Translations under genes and position numbers: made by a program | Source of the DNA: a virus | Length of the DNA stretch: 42,355 nucleotides | Direction: 5' to 3' (one strand) | Virus record (IMG/VR): IMGVR_UViG_3300032053_018310 | Location: 1 to 42,355 of that record | Part shown: one piece after another, positions 17,196 to 26,238 of the stretch | Layout of the letters: each line of letters starts with the position of its first letter | Numbering within the stretch: position 1 is the stretch's first letter | Notes under the pieces: generated by a model | Database searches by the model: none | Seen by the model: only the letters and a program-made list of their open reading frames with translations | Told to the model about the DNA's origin: nothing

Positions 17196-18788
17196 ATGAC
17201 GGATATAGTAATACCTTTAGATTCTAAGATAGGAATAAAAAGAGACAATACTAGTTATAATTCTGAATATTATACTGATGGACAATGGTGTAGATTTTAT
17301 GATAATAGCCCTAAAAAAATGGGTGGTTATAAATTAATATACTCTGGCACGTCTGAAGTTATAAGAACATTATATGAATTTAATAATTCAGCTACAGTAA
17401 ATGTTTATTTAGGAAGAGAAATAAGTGGTGTTAGTTTTCTTAATATTAATTCAAATGGAGTAGTAATTGGTGTTGAAATTATCAGAACTCCTTCTGGTTA
17501 TATTCCTGCTTCTGGTAATGTTTGGACATTTGATCAAATAAACTATCTAGATCAAGTTACCAACCTCCCGTTTTCAGTAATATTTGCTCAAGTTGCACCT
17601 AATGATATTAATACTAATAATACTATTGAAGGTAATATTTATTATGGAGGAGCATATGACACGGCTCTTTTTGAGCCGATAATGAATAATGCTCCTATTC
17701 CTCAACCAATTATTGCATCAGGAGGGATAATAGTAGCTACACCATTTGTTATTGCTTATGGAAATTTTGGCGTAATTCAATGGTCTGATCCCTCTGATCC
17801 TTTAGTATGGCCAAGTTGCAATACTGCTATTATTGCTAATACGCCTAAAATTATTACTGCTGCAACTATTCGGGATAATATAAATGTATCTCTTTTATTT
17901 TGGGGTGTAGATAAATTAATTCGCGCAACTTATGATGCTGTTTTATACACTTTTAGTTCAGTAATTCTTGATGATACTATTTCTATATTAAGCAATCATA
18001 GTTCTTGTGAATACAATAATATTTATTATTGGGTAGGTAATACACAATTTTATTTATATGATGGTATAGTAAAAAAACTTTCAAATAATTTAAGTACTGA
18101 TTATTTTTTTAATAATTTAAATAGAGCATATCAAGGTAGAATTTTTACTACAGTTATTAAGAAATATTCTGAAATTTGGTTTCATTGGCCTAGTGGAAAT
18201 TCTACAGAATGCAACGAAATATTAATATATAATACTGAATATAATACTTTTTATGACGCTTCTATATCCAGGACTTGTAGCCTTCCTCCTAGTGCTGTTT
18301 TACCTTATCCATTACTTGCAGCAGCAACGTCTTCAGTAGATCCTTTTATTCCTCCTGTAATGGGAGTCCCTGTGAAGACTTATGGGATATGGATGCATGA
18401 GTATGGAGTAAATCAAATCATATATAATGATGTTTACGCAATAAAATCACGTATTGTTACTAAATATTTTTCTTTTCCAAAAGATAATCCCAATACTGAT
18501 GTTTGTACTATCTTAAAACGTTTAGAAAATGATTTTGTTCAAACCGGTAATATTAAATTTAGAATACTCCGGAAAGCATGGCCTAATACTCCTCCTATTT
18601 ATTCAAAGTACTACATCATAACTCCTACTATTGAAAAGACTGACATTGATAATGAAGATAGAATGGCAAGAATATGGGCTATAGAATTTACATCTAATGA
18701 AGTTGATGGTGATTTTATATTAGGAAGAACTCAAGCAGTATTAGCTGCTGGAGATAAACGCCCTCAACCGACAGAGGTTACAGAATAA
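17196..18788 (+). CDS. P22 gp10-like tail hub / packaged-DNA stabilisation protein
   Basis: The 530-residue protein resembles the gp10 tail-hub family. It has an N-terminal segment binding the upstream ring (QWCRFYDNSPKKMGGYKLI), then beta-propeller-like repeats with GNFGVIQWSDPSDPLVWP, ISLF-type sheets, YWVGNTQFYLYDG and FHWPSGNSTECNEILIYN. The last pattern, WP-x-x-N-x-x-x-CNE-x-x-x-YN, is diagnostic for these hub proteins. It would plug the portal channel after packaging and hold the fibres. AAGG precedes the ATG at the normal distance. Length is near that of known family members. Confidence 0.8.
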   Translation: MTDIVIPLDSKIGIKRDNTSYNSEYYTDGQWCRFYDNSPKKMGGYKLIYSGTSEVIRTLYEFNNSATVNVYLGREISGVSFLNINSNGVVIGVEIIRTPSGYIPASGNVWTFDQINYLDQVTNLPFSVIFAQVAPNDINTNNTIEGNIYYGGAYDTALFEPIMNNAPIPQPIIASGGIIVATPFVIAYGNFGVIQWSDPSDPLVWPSCNTAIIANTPKIITAATIRDNINVSLLFWGVDKLIRATYDAVLYTFSSVILDDTISILSNHSSCEYNNIYYWVGNTQFYLYDGIVKKLSNNLSTDYFFNNLNRAYQGRIFTTVIKKYSEIWFHWPSGNSTECNEILIYNTEYNTFYDASISRTCSLPPSAVLPYPLLAAATSSVDPFIPPVMGVPVKTYGIWMHEYGVNQIIYNDVYAIKSRIVTKYFSFPKDNPNTDVCTILKRLENDFVQTGNIKFRILRKAWPNTPPIYSKYYIITPTIEKTDIDNEDRMARIWAIEFTSNEVDGDFILGRTQAVLAAGDKRPQPTEVTE

Positions 18789-18790
18789 AT

Positions 18791-19081
18791 ATGCCGAAAT
18801 TATTTTATATTCAGAATCCTACATTACCAACTTTTGAAAGTTGGGCTTCACAACTTCGTATAGATCTTCCTAATTATGATATTCCTAAAGTAAATGATAA
18901 AACTAACACTGTATATTATACAGTTGATAATTGGTGGGAATGGGCAAATCAATTTATTAAAAACAATAATTTAGATTTTGCTACTCCACTTCCTACTCGT
19001 CTTTCTTATCCGAATAAAGATGATTGGAAAAAATGGGTGTTATTTTTAGTAAGTTCAACTTCTTTTTTTGCAATAGCATAA
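18791..19081 (+). CDS. Small protein following the tail hub
   Basis: The 96-residue product starts two bases after the hub stop. It has aromatic-rich N-terminal and central parts (VDNWWEWANQFIKNN, DWKKWVLFLV) and a hydrophobic C-terminus (about 83-96: WVLFLVSSTSFFAIA) that could anchor in a membrane or pack in the virion. Not recognised as a family. A tail-tip or lysis-related role cannot be distinguished. Confidence 0.6.
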   Translation: MPKLFYIQNPTLPTFESWASQLRIDLPNYDIPKVNDKTNTVYYTVDNWWEWANQFIKNNNLDFATPLPTRLSYPNKDDWKKWVLFLVSSTSFFAIA

Positions 19082-19083
19082 AT

Positions 19084-19275
19084 ATGAAAAAAACAAACCT
19101 TACATTTATGGAAAAGCATTCCTTAATAGAGAGCAAAACTAATGAAGTTCTTTATCGCAATTCGGGAGTAAACAAAGCTTTTGTAAGAGTTATGTTTTCA
19201 AAAGATATTAACATAAAAAAAAGACACTTAATTGATTTAATTAAGAATATTGTATTGAAATTTCATTTATATTAA
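19084..19275 (+). CDS. Small paralogous protein 1
   Basis: The 63-residue product is read from ATG 19084, two bases after the previous stop; an earlier in-frame ATG at 19024 lies inside the upstream gene and is less likely. The C-terminal segment LIKNIVLKFHLY matches LVRDIIQKFHLYQ of the next gene, and both end close to the stop, so the two are tandem relatives. Basic, helical, no motif known. Confidence 0.55.
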   Translation: MKKTNLTFMEKHSLIESKTNEVLYRNSGVNKAFVRVMFSKDINIKKRHLIDLIKNIVLKFHLY

Positions 19276-19490
19276 TGAGTTTTGTAATGGCTAAATTAAA
19301 AATTATAACTATAGAAATTAACCTCGATAAAATAAAACACGATAAGATTATAGCTTATAGAGCTCAAAAAATCATAGAAGAAAATTGGGTGCAATTTTCT
19401 AAAGCATTATATGCCGATTTTGAGGATGTAGATAAGCATGTTTTTGCGTTGGTTAGAGATATCATACAGAAATTTCACTTATATCAATAA
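19275..19490 (+). CDS. Small paralogous protein 2
   Basis: The 71-residue product overlaps the previous stop by one base (TAATG); a second in-frame ATG at 19287 is a possible true start. It has a beta-alpha appearance with a shared C-terminal FHLYQ motif. The tandem pair lies between the tail hub and the ejection-protein block. Function unknown. Confidence 0.55.
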   Translation: MSFVMAKLKIITIEINLDKIKHDKIIAYRAQKIIEENWVQFSKALYADFEDVDKHVFALVRDIIQKFHLYQ

Positions 19491-19535
19491 ATAGATTAAA
19501 ATTAAAAGAATAAGGGAATAAAAAGGAGAGAAAAG

Positions 19536-21149
19536 ATGAGACAATCTATGAATTTAGATAATAATGATCATTTAAATATGATCAGACATTTTGGTCATCA
19601 AACCGGTTCTACTCCTGTGCATTTAGACAATGATTCTGTAAAAGGTCTTCGTAATTTACATCATTTAGTTCATAATGAAGATGTTGAGCATGATTTTTCA
19701 AAATTAAAAACATTATTTGCACAACCTAATATTGCTATTCATTTAAAAAGTCAATTAGAGAAAAAAAAAGCTAATGGCGGTGTCATTAATGATTATATTA
19801 ATACATTAAAACATAATGGTTCAGGAGAAAATTCCGAATTATCTTTAGTGCCTGATGAATTAGTTAAATTTTTAGATGATAGTTATTCTTTAGGCACAAC
19901 TAATGCTCATACAGGTCATAAAGAATATCATCTTGGTAATATGTTTGATGGTTTAAATAATGCATTTAGACCTATTAAAGATTCTATGAGAAAAGAATCA
20001 CAAACATCAACTCCTCCTCAAATGTTAAATGAAATGTCTACGCCACCTAGAGAAGGTCATGCTTATGGTGATATAGTTGGAGATCCTAGTCAATCTTCTG
20101 CTTGGGGACTTCCATCACTTTCAGGAGTAAAAAACGCAGCATATAATGCAGCTTCCGGTCTTGGAAATGCAGCTTATGGGGCTGCACAAGGGCTTGGAAA
20201 CGCAGCTTATAATGCAGCTTCATATGTAGCTCCAAAAGTTGGAAACGCAGCTTATAGTGTTGCAAATGATTTATATAAAGGCACAGGTAATGCATATGGT
20301 CTTGGAGATATATATAACGTTGGAAAAGCTGCTTATGGTGCTTTTAATAACGGAAATTCTTCTAGTATGCAAGGTAATGAAGCATCTAAACCAGGATTAA
20401 TACAAAATGTAATGCGAGGAATTGCAGCACCAATAGGCGGCGCGATTGGAGGATTAGGAGGACAGTTTGTCGGTCAAAAAGTCGGTCAAAATTTAGCTGC
20501 TGGAATTCCTCTTATAGGGCATCTTGCAGCTCCTATTGCAGGAAATATTGCAGGTAATATGGCATATAATGCTGCTGCTTCTAAAGGTAGAAACAAAGGA
20601 ATTGAATTAGCAGATAATTTTTATAATTATATAGGTGGTGGCGGTGGCAATGCACCTGGAATTAATCCTAATCCACAAAATCCTAATCAATCTTCTAATT
20701 CAAAATTCCCTTCATTTTCAGGAATAGGAAATAAAGCATATGATGCTGCATCTAACTTTGGAAATGCAGCATATAATGCAGCTTCCGGTCTTGGAAATGC
20801 AGCTTATGGGGCTGCACAAGGGCTTGGAAACGCAGCTTATGGCCTTGGAAAAAAAGTTTATGACACTACTTCAACTGCTGCATCTAATCTAGGAAATAAT
20901 ATTTATAGTGCTGGAAATGCAGCTTATAATAAACTTCCTACAATTCCTAGATTTAATAAAACACCGGATATGTCTTCTACTCCTCCCAATAATATTCAAG
21001 TAAATCCTCAAGAGTTTGCAGACATACCTTTTAGAAATATTAATTTACGAACTACTCCTACTCGTAATATCGGAAAAAATCCTTTTGACGATATATCTTC
21101 TAGTAATGTTGGACGTAATCCTTTTGCTAGTACTAATCCTTTTGATTAA
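19536..21149 (+). CDS. Internal virion (ejection) protein with GNAAY repeats
   Basis: The 537-residue protein has a structured N-terminus (about 1-140) and a long low-complexity body built from near-identical units of the form YNAASGLGNAAYGAAQGLGNAAY (cut here into GNAAY and GLG units), plus a glycine-zipper core near 290-330 (IGGAIGGLGGQFVGQKVGQN). Repeated Gly/Ala amphipathic stretches are characteristic of phage proteins injected with DNA that form a channel across the envelope. The C-terminus has two PFDD/NPF-type tails. A strong AAAGGAGAG site precedes the ATG. The specific role is inferred from composition and its place among other ejection genes. Confidence 0.6.
   Translation: MRQSMNLDNNDHLNMIRHFGHQTGSTPVHLDNDSVKGLRNLHHLVHNEDVEHDFSKLKTLFAQPNIAIHLKSQLEKKKANGGVINDYINTLKHNGSGENSELSLVPDELVKFLDDSYSLGTTNAHTGHKEYHLGNMFDGLNNAFRPIKDSMRKESQTSTPPQMLNEMSTPPREGHAYGDIVGDPSQSSAWGLPSLSGVKNAAYNAASGLGNAAYGAAQGLGNAAYNAASYVAPKVGNAAYSVANDLYKGTGNAYGLGDIYNVGKAAYGAFNNGNSSSMQGNEASKPGLIQNVMRGIAAPIGGAIGGLGGQFVGQKVGQNLAAGIPLIGHLAAPIAGNIAGNMAYNAAASKGRNKGIELADNFYNYIGGGGGNAPGINPNPQNPNQSSNSKFPSFSGIGNKAYDAASNFGNAAYNAASGLGNAAYGAAQGLGNAAYGLGKKVYDTTSTAASNLGNNIYSAGNAAYNKLPTIPRFNKTPDMSSTPPNNIQVNPQEFADIPFRNINLRTTPTRNIGKNPFDDISSSNVGRNPFASTNPFD
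20136..20210 (+). repeat. 75-bp exact direct repeat, first copy
   Basis: Bases 20136-20210 are repeated exactly at 20766-20840, 630 bases (210 codons) later, in frame. Identity at synonymous sites means a recent duplication or gene conversion rather than selection on protein sequence alone. Recombination between the copies would delete 210 codons without a frameshift. Confidence 0.9.
20766..20840 (+). repeat. 75-bp exact direct repeat, second copy
   Basis: This is the partner of the repeat at 20136-20210. Both encode the GNAAY-type motif of the ejection protein. Confidence 0.9.
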
Positions 21150-21170
21150 TATGAATTAGGAAAAATAATC

Positions 21171-21488
21171 ATGATAAATTATAAATGCAATATAAAAGCT
21201 AAAACTAGTAATTATGCTCATGGCGGACATGTTCATAATTTAATTGAAAAAGCTTATCAAGAACATAGTTTCGGTGGAGATATTTATGATTCTTCTAGTG
21301 CAGTTCTTAAAAAAATAAAAAATCATTTACCTTCTGTATCCTCTGAAGTTATTGGTAATCAAATTAGAAAAATTCCCGAATATATTCATTCCGGTGCTCA
21401 TCATATCGTAGAAGAAGCTCCTAAGTTAATTAATCATGGAACAAAACTTGCTCAAGAGTTAATAAAAAGACATTTGGGACACAATTAA
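21171..21488 (+). CDS. Small His/Gly-rich protein in ejection-gene block
   Basis: The 105-residue protein carries HGGHVHN near residue 18 and SFGGDIYDSSS near 33, with a helical C-terminal half that contains several His and Lys (EVIGNQIRKIPEYIHSGAHHIV). The N-terminal KAKTSNYAHGG start resembles the start-proximal GG motifs of neighbouring internal proteins, so it is probably a minor virion component. No family known to me. Confidence 0.55.
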   Translation: MINYKCNIKAKTSNYAHGGHVHNLIEKAYQEHSFGGDIYDSSSAVLKKIKNHLPSVSSEVIGNQIRKIPEYIHSGAHHIVEEAPKLINHGTKLAQELIKRHLGHN

Positions 21489-21508
21489 TAATAATTTAGA
21501 GGATAATA

Positions 21509-23110
21509 ATGCAAGAAGAGCTTTTAAGAGAGATTTTAACAAAACATAAATATCCCCAAATGGCTAAATCAGGTGGAGTTGTGCCTGAAGAAGCTCATTT
21601 TAATTTAAAAGAAGTAGAATTACTTAATTCTCTTCAAGGTAATGAAGTCCGTTTGCCTGAACATGGTAATATCCGTTCATTCATGCCTTTAGCGGAATTA
21701 TTTTCCGATCCTACTTATTTACGTTTAGTAAGACAGATTGTTGAGAATTTAAATGAACATCAAGTAGATGATAGTGAAGTAGAATACGCTTTAGATGAGT
21801 TTACAGAAGAAAACAAAGATAAAACAACTATCCAGCCAGAAAGTCCTCTAGCTACTGTAGAAGCGTCCCAGGGCGTTGGTGGTGATACTGAAATATGTTT
21901 ATGTCCCTCTAACATGTTAGATTTTTTTGATGAAGTACGAGGATTCTCAAGTGTTAATCCTAAAGACGGAAAACGGCAATATTTCCTTCCTCTAATCGGC
22001 GCTCTTTTAGGAGGTTTAGCCGGGCCAGCTCTTGGAGGGGCTTTAACCGGGTCTGCCTTAGGTGTGCTTGGTAGTGGACTTGCAACAGCAGCAGGGGCAG
22101 GACTTGGACATATGGCTTTCGGAGGAAAACCAAAAGATGCATTAAAAGCTGCTGCATTTGGTGGACTTGGGTCATTAGCCGCTCCTGCGCTCGGTAGTTT
22201 ATTTGGAGGTGCTGGAGGTGCTGCTGGTGCTACAACTGCAAATGCTAGTATTCAAGCACAAAATGCCGCTACAGCTGCTGCTCCTGCAGCTGCTTCAGGT
22301 TCATCAGGATTAATGGGTTCATTAGGATTAGGATCGATGCTTACACCGAAAGTAATGATTCCAACAGCTTTAATGGGAGGGATGTTATATAAAGCTAATC
22401 AAGATAATTTGAAATTGCAGAAACAATATACTCAACAGATGAATGATTATAATAAAAATGAACAAGAAAAGAAAAACCGAGTAAATGATTATTTTGCAAG
22501 TGCCAATAAGGTCGATGTAACTGCTCATAAAGAGCCGCAACGTGATTATCTTAATAGCCATCAAACCGAGATCGGTTCTTCTTATGGAATGAGTCCTATG
22601 TATGGATTTAAAACGGGACAATATTATGCTCAGGGCGGTAGAATTGAAGATAAAAGCGGTGGGATAATAGGAGATGGCAAAGGGCAACAAGATAATATAC
22701 ATGATGATTATGATGTTGGTGATTATATTATGCCTGCTGATGTTACTTCCGGTCTTGGAGATGGTCATACTGATGCCGGATATCAGGAATTAGATAATTT
22801 AAAAAACTATATTTATAAAAACAAAGATGTTCATGAAGCTTACGAGAAAGTTCCGGTACATATTAAAACCGAACTCACTAAAAAACAACCTGTAGCAGTA
22901 AGTCCAGGTGAATATAGATTTGATAAAAATATTACTGTTGCAATTGGTGACGGTAATTTAAAAAAAGCAGATAGGATATTTCAAGAATTTTATAAATTAG
23001 TTCGTAATGATAAAAGAACTAACGGCAATACTATCCCTAAAAAAGCAAAATCAGCTATTGAATATTTTAAAAATGCTCAAAGGAAAGTTGATAGGAAAAT
23101 GGGAGAATAG
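21509..23110 (+). CDS. Internal virion protein with glycine-zipper core
   Basis: The 533-residue protein has an acidic N-terminal region, a glycine/alanine-rich hydrophobic core (about 160-260, GALLGGLAGPALGGALTG and GLGSLAAPALGSLFGGAGG), and a C-terminal soluble part. The latter contains a motif seen in many phage structural proteins: GGIIGDGKGQQDNI, then DYIMPADVTSGLGDGHTDAG (near 385-420). The core looks built to enter membranes. The order with the next two large proteins matches the three-protein ejection sets of podoviruses. A clear AGAGGATAAT site precedes the ATG. Confidence 0.65.
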   Translation: MQEELLREILTKHKYPQMAKSGGVVPEEAHFNLKEVELLNSLQGNEVRLPEHGNIRSFMPLAELFSDPTYLRLVRQIVENLNEHQVDDSEVEYALDEFTEENKDKTTIQPESPLATVEASQGVGGDTEICLCPSNMLDFFDEVRGFSSVNPKDGKRQYFLPLIGALLGGLAGPALGGALTGSALGVLGSGLATAAGAGLGHMAFGGKPKDALKAAAFGGLGSLAAPALGSLFGGAGGAAGATTANASIQAQNAATAAAPAAASGSSGLMGSLGLGSMLTPKVMIPTALMGGMLYKANQDNLKLQKQYTQQMNDYNKNEQEKKNRVNDYFASANKVDVTAHKEPQRDYLNSHQTEIGSSYGMSPMYGFKTGQYYAQGGRIEDKSGGIIGDGKGQQDNIHDDYDVGDYIMPADVTSGLGDGHTDAGYQELDNLKNYIYKNKDVHEAYEKVPVHIKTELTKKQPVAVSPGEYRFDKNITVAIGDGNLKKADRIFQEFYKLVRNDKRTNGNTIPKKAKSAIEYFKNAQRKVDRKMGE

Positions 23111-23112
23111 TT

Positions 23113-26100
23113 ATGGCTAATTATAAAAATAATAATGAAGTTCTTTTTAATAAAGAGATAGAGCTTAGAAAATTAAATGAGCAATTAGAAGCTGCTAAAG
23201 ACAGATTAGGTGTGGTAAAAGATGTATTAAGAAACGAGCCATTGTTTAGTAGTTTCTTACAAGGAAAAAATACACATAAATATCAAACAAAATATGCAGG
23301 TCAAAAATTTATAGGGACTCAAGATCACGAAATAGATATTAATCCTGAAATTATAGATACTCTGACACAGACTCCTGGATCAACTGCTTTTTCATATAGA
23401 AATTCATACCAGGAATATAAAAATTTACAAAATCAAATTAATCAATTGTCAGGAACAATAAACGCTGAAAGAAAAAATTTAGAAAGTTTAAGACACGCTG
23501 AAACTGATCAGATGAAAGCTGAAACTATTAGATTAAAAGAGTTGAGCCGTATACAAGAAGAATTAATCACTGCAAAAGATGCGGCTAAAGAATTACAAGA
23601 AAAAAGTCAACAATATACTCAGACTTTAGATCCTAATTCGGAAGAATATCAAAATCTAGTAAGTACTCAAGAACAATTAGCGCAAAATATACAAACTCTT
23701 GTTGATGAACGTGAGCAAATAAAAGGCGCAGATCCTTTGCAAATATTAAATCAAAATAGTAAGCAAAATTCTAATACTCAAGTTCCTAATCAAGAAGGAA
23801 ATGTTAATTTTGATGCTAATAGAAGTACTTTAGAATATTATAATGATTCTGCTTCTATATTAGCAAAGCATCCTGATCTTGCTGCCCAATATAATAAAAA
23901 TAAAATTAATAATCCAAGAAAAGCATTAGAAACTCTTGTAGAAAATGCATATGAAAAAGATATAGCAAATGGCAATACTGATAATTTAATAGAATATCGA
24001 AATATTATAGATAAAATCGCTAAGGAAGATCTTGAACAAGATATAAAAGAAAGAAAAGCTAAGGCTAGAGAAGAAATAGAAAAAGCTAATACAAACCCCA
24101 ACACCGGCAAACAATACACTGAGGAAGAAAGAAAAGCAGCTTTAGAAGCTATGTTGAACAGTAAAGAAGGATATCCTACCGCTGACATGGATCATCTTAC
24201 ATTTGCCGGTAAGCCAATTTGGCATACTAATATAGCTAAAAATATAGCTGCCCGTACTGCACAAGCTACTAGTCCTGACAAACCATATCCTTATTATACA
24301 AAGCCTAGAATTGCTCAACCTTCTAAAGAAGAGACTATTGCTTACGATTTATTAAGTAAGAATTTACTTAAACCTGAATATGAACAAACTGTAAAAGAAA
24401 CTATTGATGACCTTAAAAAGCTTAAAGAAAAATCTCCTACTGAAAATTTAGGTGAAGCAGATGAAAGAGCTAAAGAAAAGACTACTAATGAAAATATAGA
24501 AGGTTATGTTAATCCCAAAACCAATAGTGTTTTAGATTTAATTCAAAAAAGGGCAATGCGTAATTTTAAAGAAAATATAATGCCTAAAGTATCTGCGCCA
24601 TTTATAGCTAGAGGCTCTTTTAATACCGGAGCCAGAGCAGAGGCGCAAGATCGTGCTCGTCGTGATTTAATGGAAAGTTTAATGGACAACGAAACACAAT
24701 TTTTAGCAAGTGCCTATGATAAAGCTCGTGCGACTGCTTCAGAAGATAAAAGAACTTATCTTAATTATCAATTGAATAAAGCTAATCTTCAAGGAGACGA
24801 AATTTTAAAGAAAGGTAAAATTGCTGAAGATATAAGTAAGTTAATGGATGTTAATCATAAGAATAAATTGCTTGATATGGAGGCTTTGCGCACTGTAGGA
24901 CAATCTCAAAGAGACGTAGAACAACGCAAACTTGATCTAGAGCATCAAGAGTTTGAAAATGAAGTTAATTATCCTATTCGTCAGATTGATATTTTAAATA
25001 AAATGCTTCATCAATTACCTGTTGGAAGTATTCTCGGCGAAACTTCTAATAAAGCAAGTCCTCCGACTCGAAATGAACAAGTAAGTCCATGGGCACAAGG
25101 GGCAAATATGGCTGGCTCAATACTGGCTGCAAATATGATGAGTAAAGCAGAAGGTGGAATGATTCAAAGACATGCTGATGGCGGTATGATTGATAAAATG
25201 AAGGATCAATATTTACAAGATTTAATGACTCGTGCACAAAATACCGGAGGAAATACACAAGATCCTTGGGCACATTATTTAATGGGATTATCTAGTAAGC
25301 TTGGAACTTCATCAGATGTAATGCAAGATTTAGTAAAAGGTAATTCTCAAGGACTAAGTCAATTCATGCATGCAAAAGAATATAATAACGGACTGGAAGA
25401 TCAAAATTTAGGATTTAAAAAATCTATTATCGATTATTTAGATCAAGCTGATGAGAGAAAAATGGTAAATAGGTTAAATGAAGCTAAAATAAATTATTAT
25501 AATAATAAAGGTAATGGATCTATTAAATCTGCTATTCCTGCAACTGTTCAACGTATTACAGCTCAAACATTAAAACAATTAGATAATGAAGCTCAAATAG
25601 CTAAAGAAGAAAATAAATTATTGCCTAAAAGTGAAGAATCTTTAGAGCAAATGAAAGAAGCTACTAGTACATTTACCAAACCTGGAACTTTAGCATCAAA
25701 ATTGGTTGATGAATATAAATTTTTAGAGAATATAATATATAATGAAGAAGCGCAAAAAGCTCGTCAAGAAATAGAAAAAAATAACTCATTACTTATCCAA
25801 AATAGAGCTGCTCCCGGAACTAATCCTACTGATGCATCAAGACAAATTATTGCTAGCGGCATGCCTAGAACTACTATTCAACCTGAAGCATCAGCTGAAA
25901 TATTTAGGTCTAAACGTGAACAAAATACTGATAAAGAATTACGTAGCAAATTTATTCATGAATGGGTTAAACAGGCTGGTGGAGATATAAATGGTGCACA
26001 AGATGCATATAACGAATTTATTAGAGATAAAGAATTATTGAAAAATGGCAAACCTAATTATGAAATAATGAAAGAAATTCCATCAGCAGTATATCATTAT

Positions 26101-26238
26101 ATTACTGAAACACCATTTAGTATAGAACAAGAAAGTAACATTACTTCTCATAATAATGAAGAGTATGGATTTGATCCTTCTGATTATGATGATATACCTG
26201 ATGAAGTAATTTTACATCGATTAGAGTCTGGACAATGA
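23113..26238 (+). CDS. Very large coiled-coil internal virion protein
   Basis: The 1041-residue protein is almost entirely helical, with long charged coiled-coil stretches (about 10-45, 95-210 and 265-350). A small Gly-rich motif (SKAEGGMIQRHADGGMIDKM, near 677-696) follows, then a further helical C-terminus. It starts two bases after the previous stop and overlaps the next gene by four bases, so the three genes are one translational unit. No lytic transglycosylase or peptidase signature was seen by eye. The large size and position fit an ejection protein that forms the trans-envelope tube. Confidence 0.6.
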   Translation: MANYKNNNEVLFNKEIELRKLNEQLEAAKDRLGVVKDVLRNEPLFSSFLQGKNTHKYQTKYAGQKFIGTQDHEIDINPEIIDTLTQTPGSTAFSYRNSYQEYKNLQNQINQLSGTINAERKNLESLRHAETDQMKAETIRLKELSRIQEELITAKDAAKELQEKSQQYTQTLDPNSEEYQNLVSTQEQLAQNIQTLVDEREQIKGADPLQILNQNSKQNSNTQVPNQEGNVNFDANRSTLEYYNDSASILAKHPDLAAQYNKNKINNPRKALETLVENAYEKDIANGNTDNLIEYRNIIDKIAKEDLEQDIKERKAKAREEIEKANTNPNTGKQYTEEERKAALEAMLNSKEGYPTADMDHLTFAGKPIWHTNIAKNIAARTAQATSPDKPYPYYTKPRIAQPSKEETIAYDLLSKNLLKPEYEQTVKETIDDLKKLKEKSPTENLGEADERAKEKTTNENIEGYVNPKTNSVLDLIQKRAMRNFKENIMPKVSAPFIARGSFNTGARAEAQDRARRDLMESLMDNETQFLASAYDKARATASEDKRTYLNYQLNKANLQGDEILKKGKIAEDISKLMDVNHKNKLLDMEALRTVGQSQRDVEQRKLDLEHQEFENEVNYPIRQIDILNKMLHQLPVGSILGETSNKASPPTRNEQVSPWAQGANMAGSILAANMMSKAEGGMIQRHADGGMIDKMKDQYLQDLMTRAQNTGGNTQDPWAHYLMGLSSKLGTSSDVMQDLVKGNSQGLSQFMHAKEYNNGLEDQNLGFKKSIIDYLDQADERKMVNRLNEAKINYYNNKGNGSIKSAIPATVQRITAQTLKQLDNEAQIAKEENKLLPKSEESLEQMKEATSTFTKPGTLASKLVDEYKFLENIIYNEEAQKARQEIEKNNSLLIQNRAAPGTNPTDASRQIIASGMPRTTIQPEASAEIFRSKREQNTDKELRSKFIHEWVKQAGGDINGAQDAYNEFIRDKELLKNGKPNYEIMKEIPSAVYHYITETPFSIEQESNITSHNNEEYGFDPSDYDDIPDEVILHRLESGQ

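Noticed and set aside
20086-20295. Minus-strand frame with HYKLRFQ-like repeats
   Set aside because: The repeats are the antisense of the GNAAY repeats; no independent evidence of coding.
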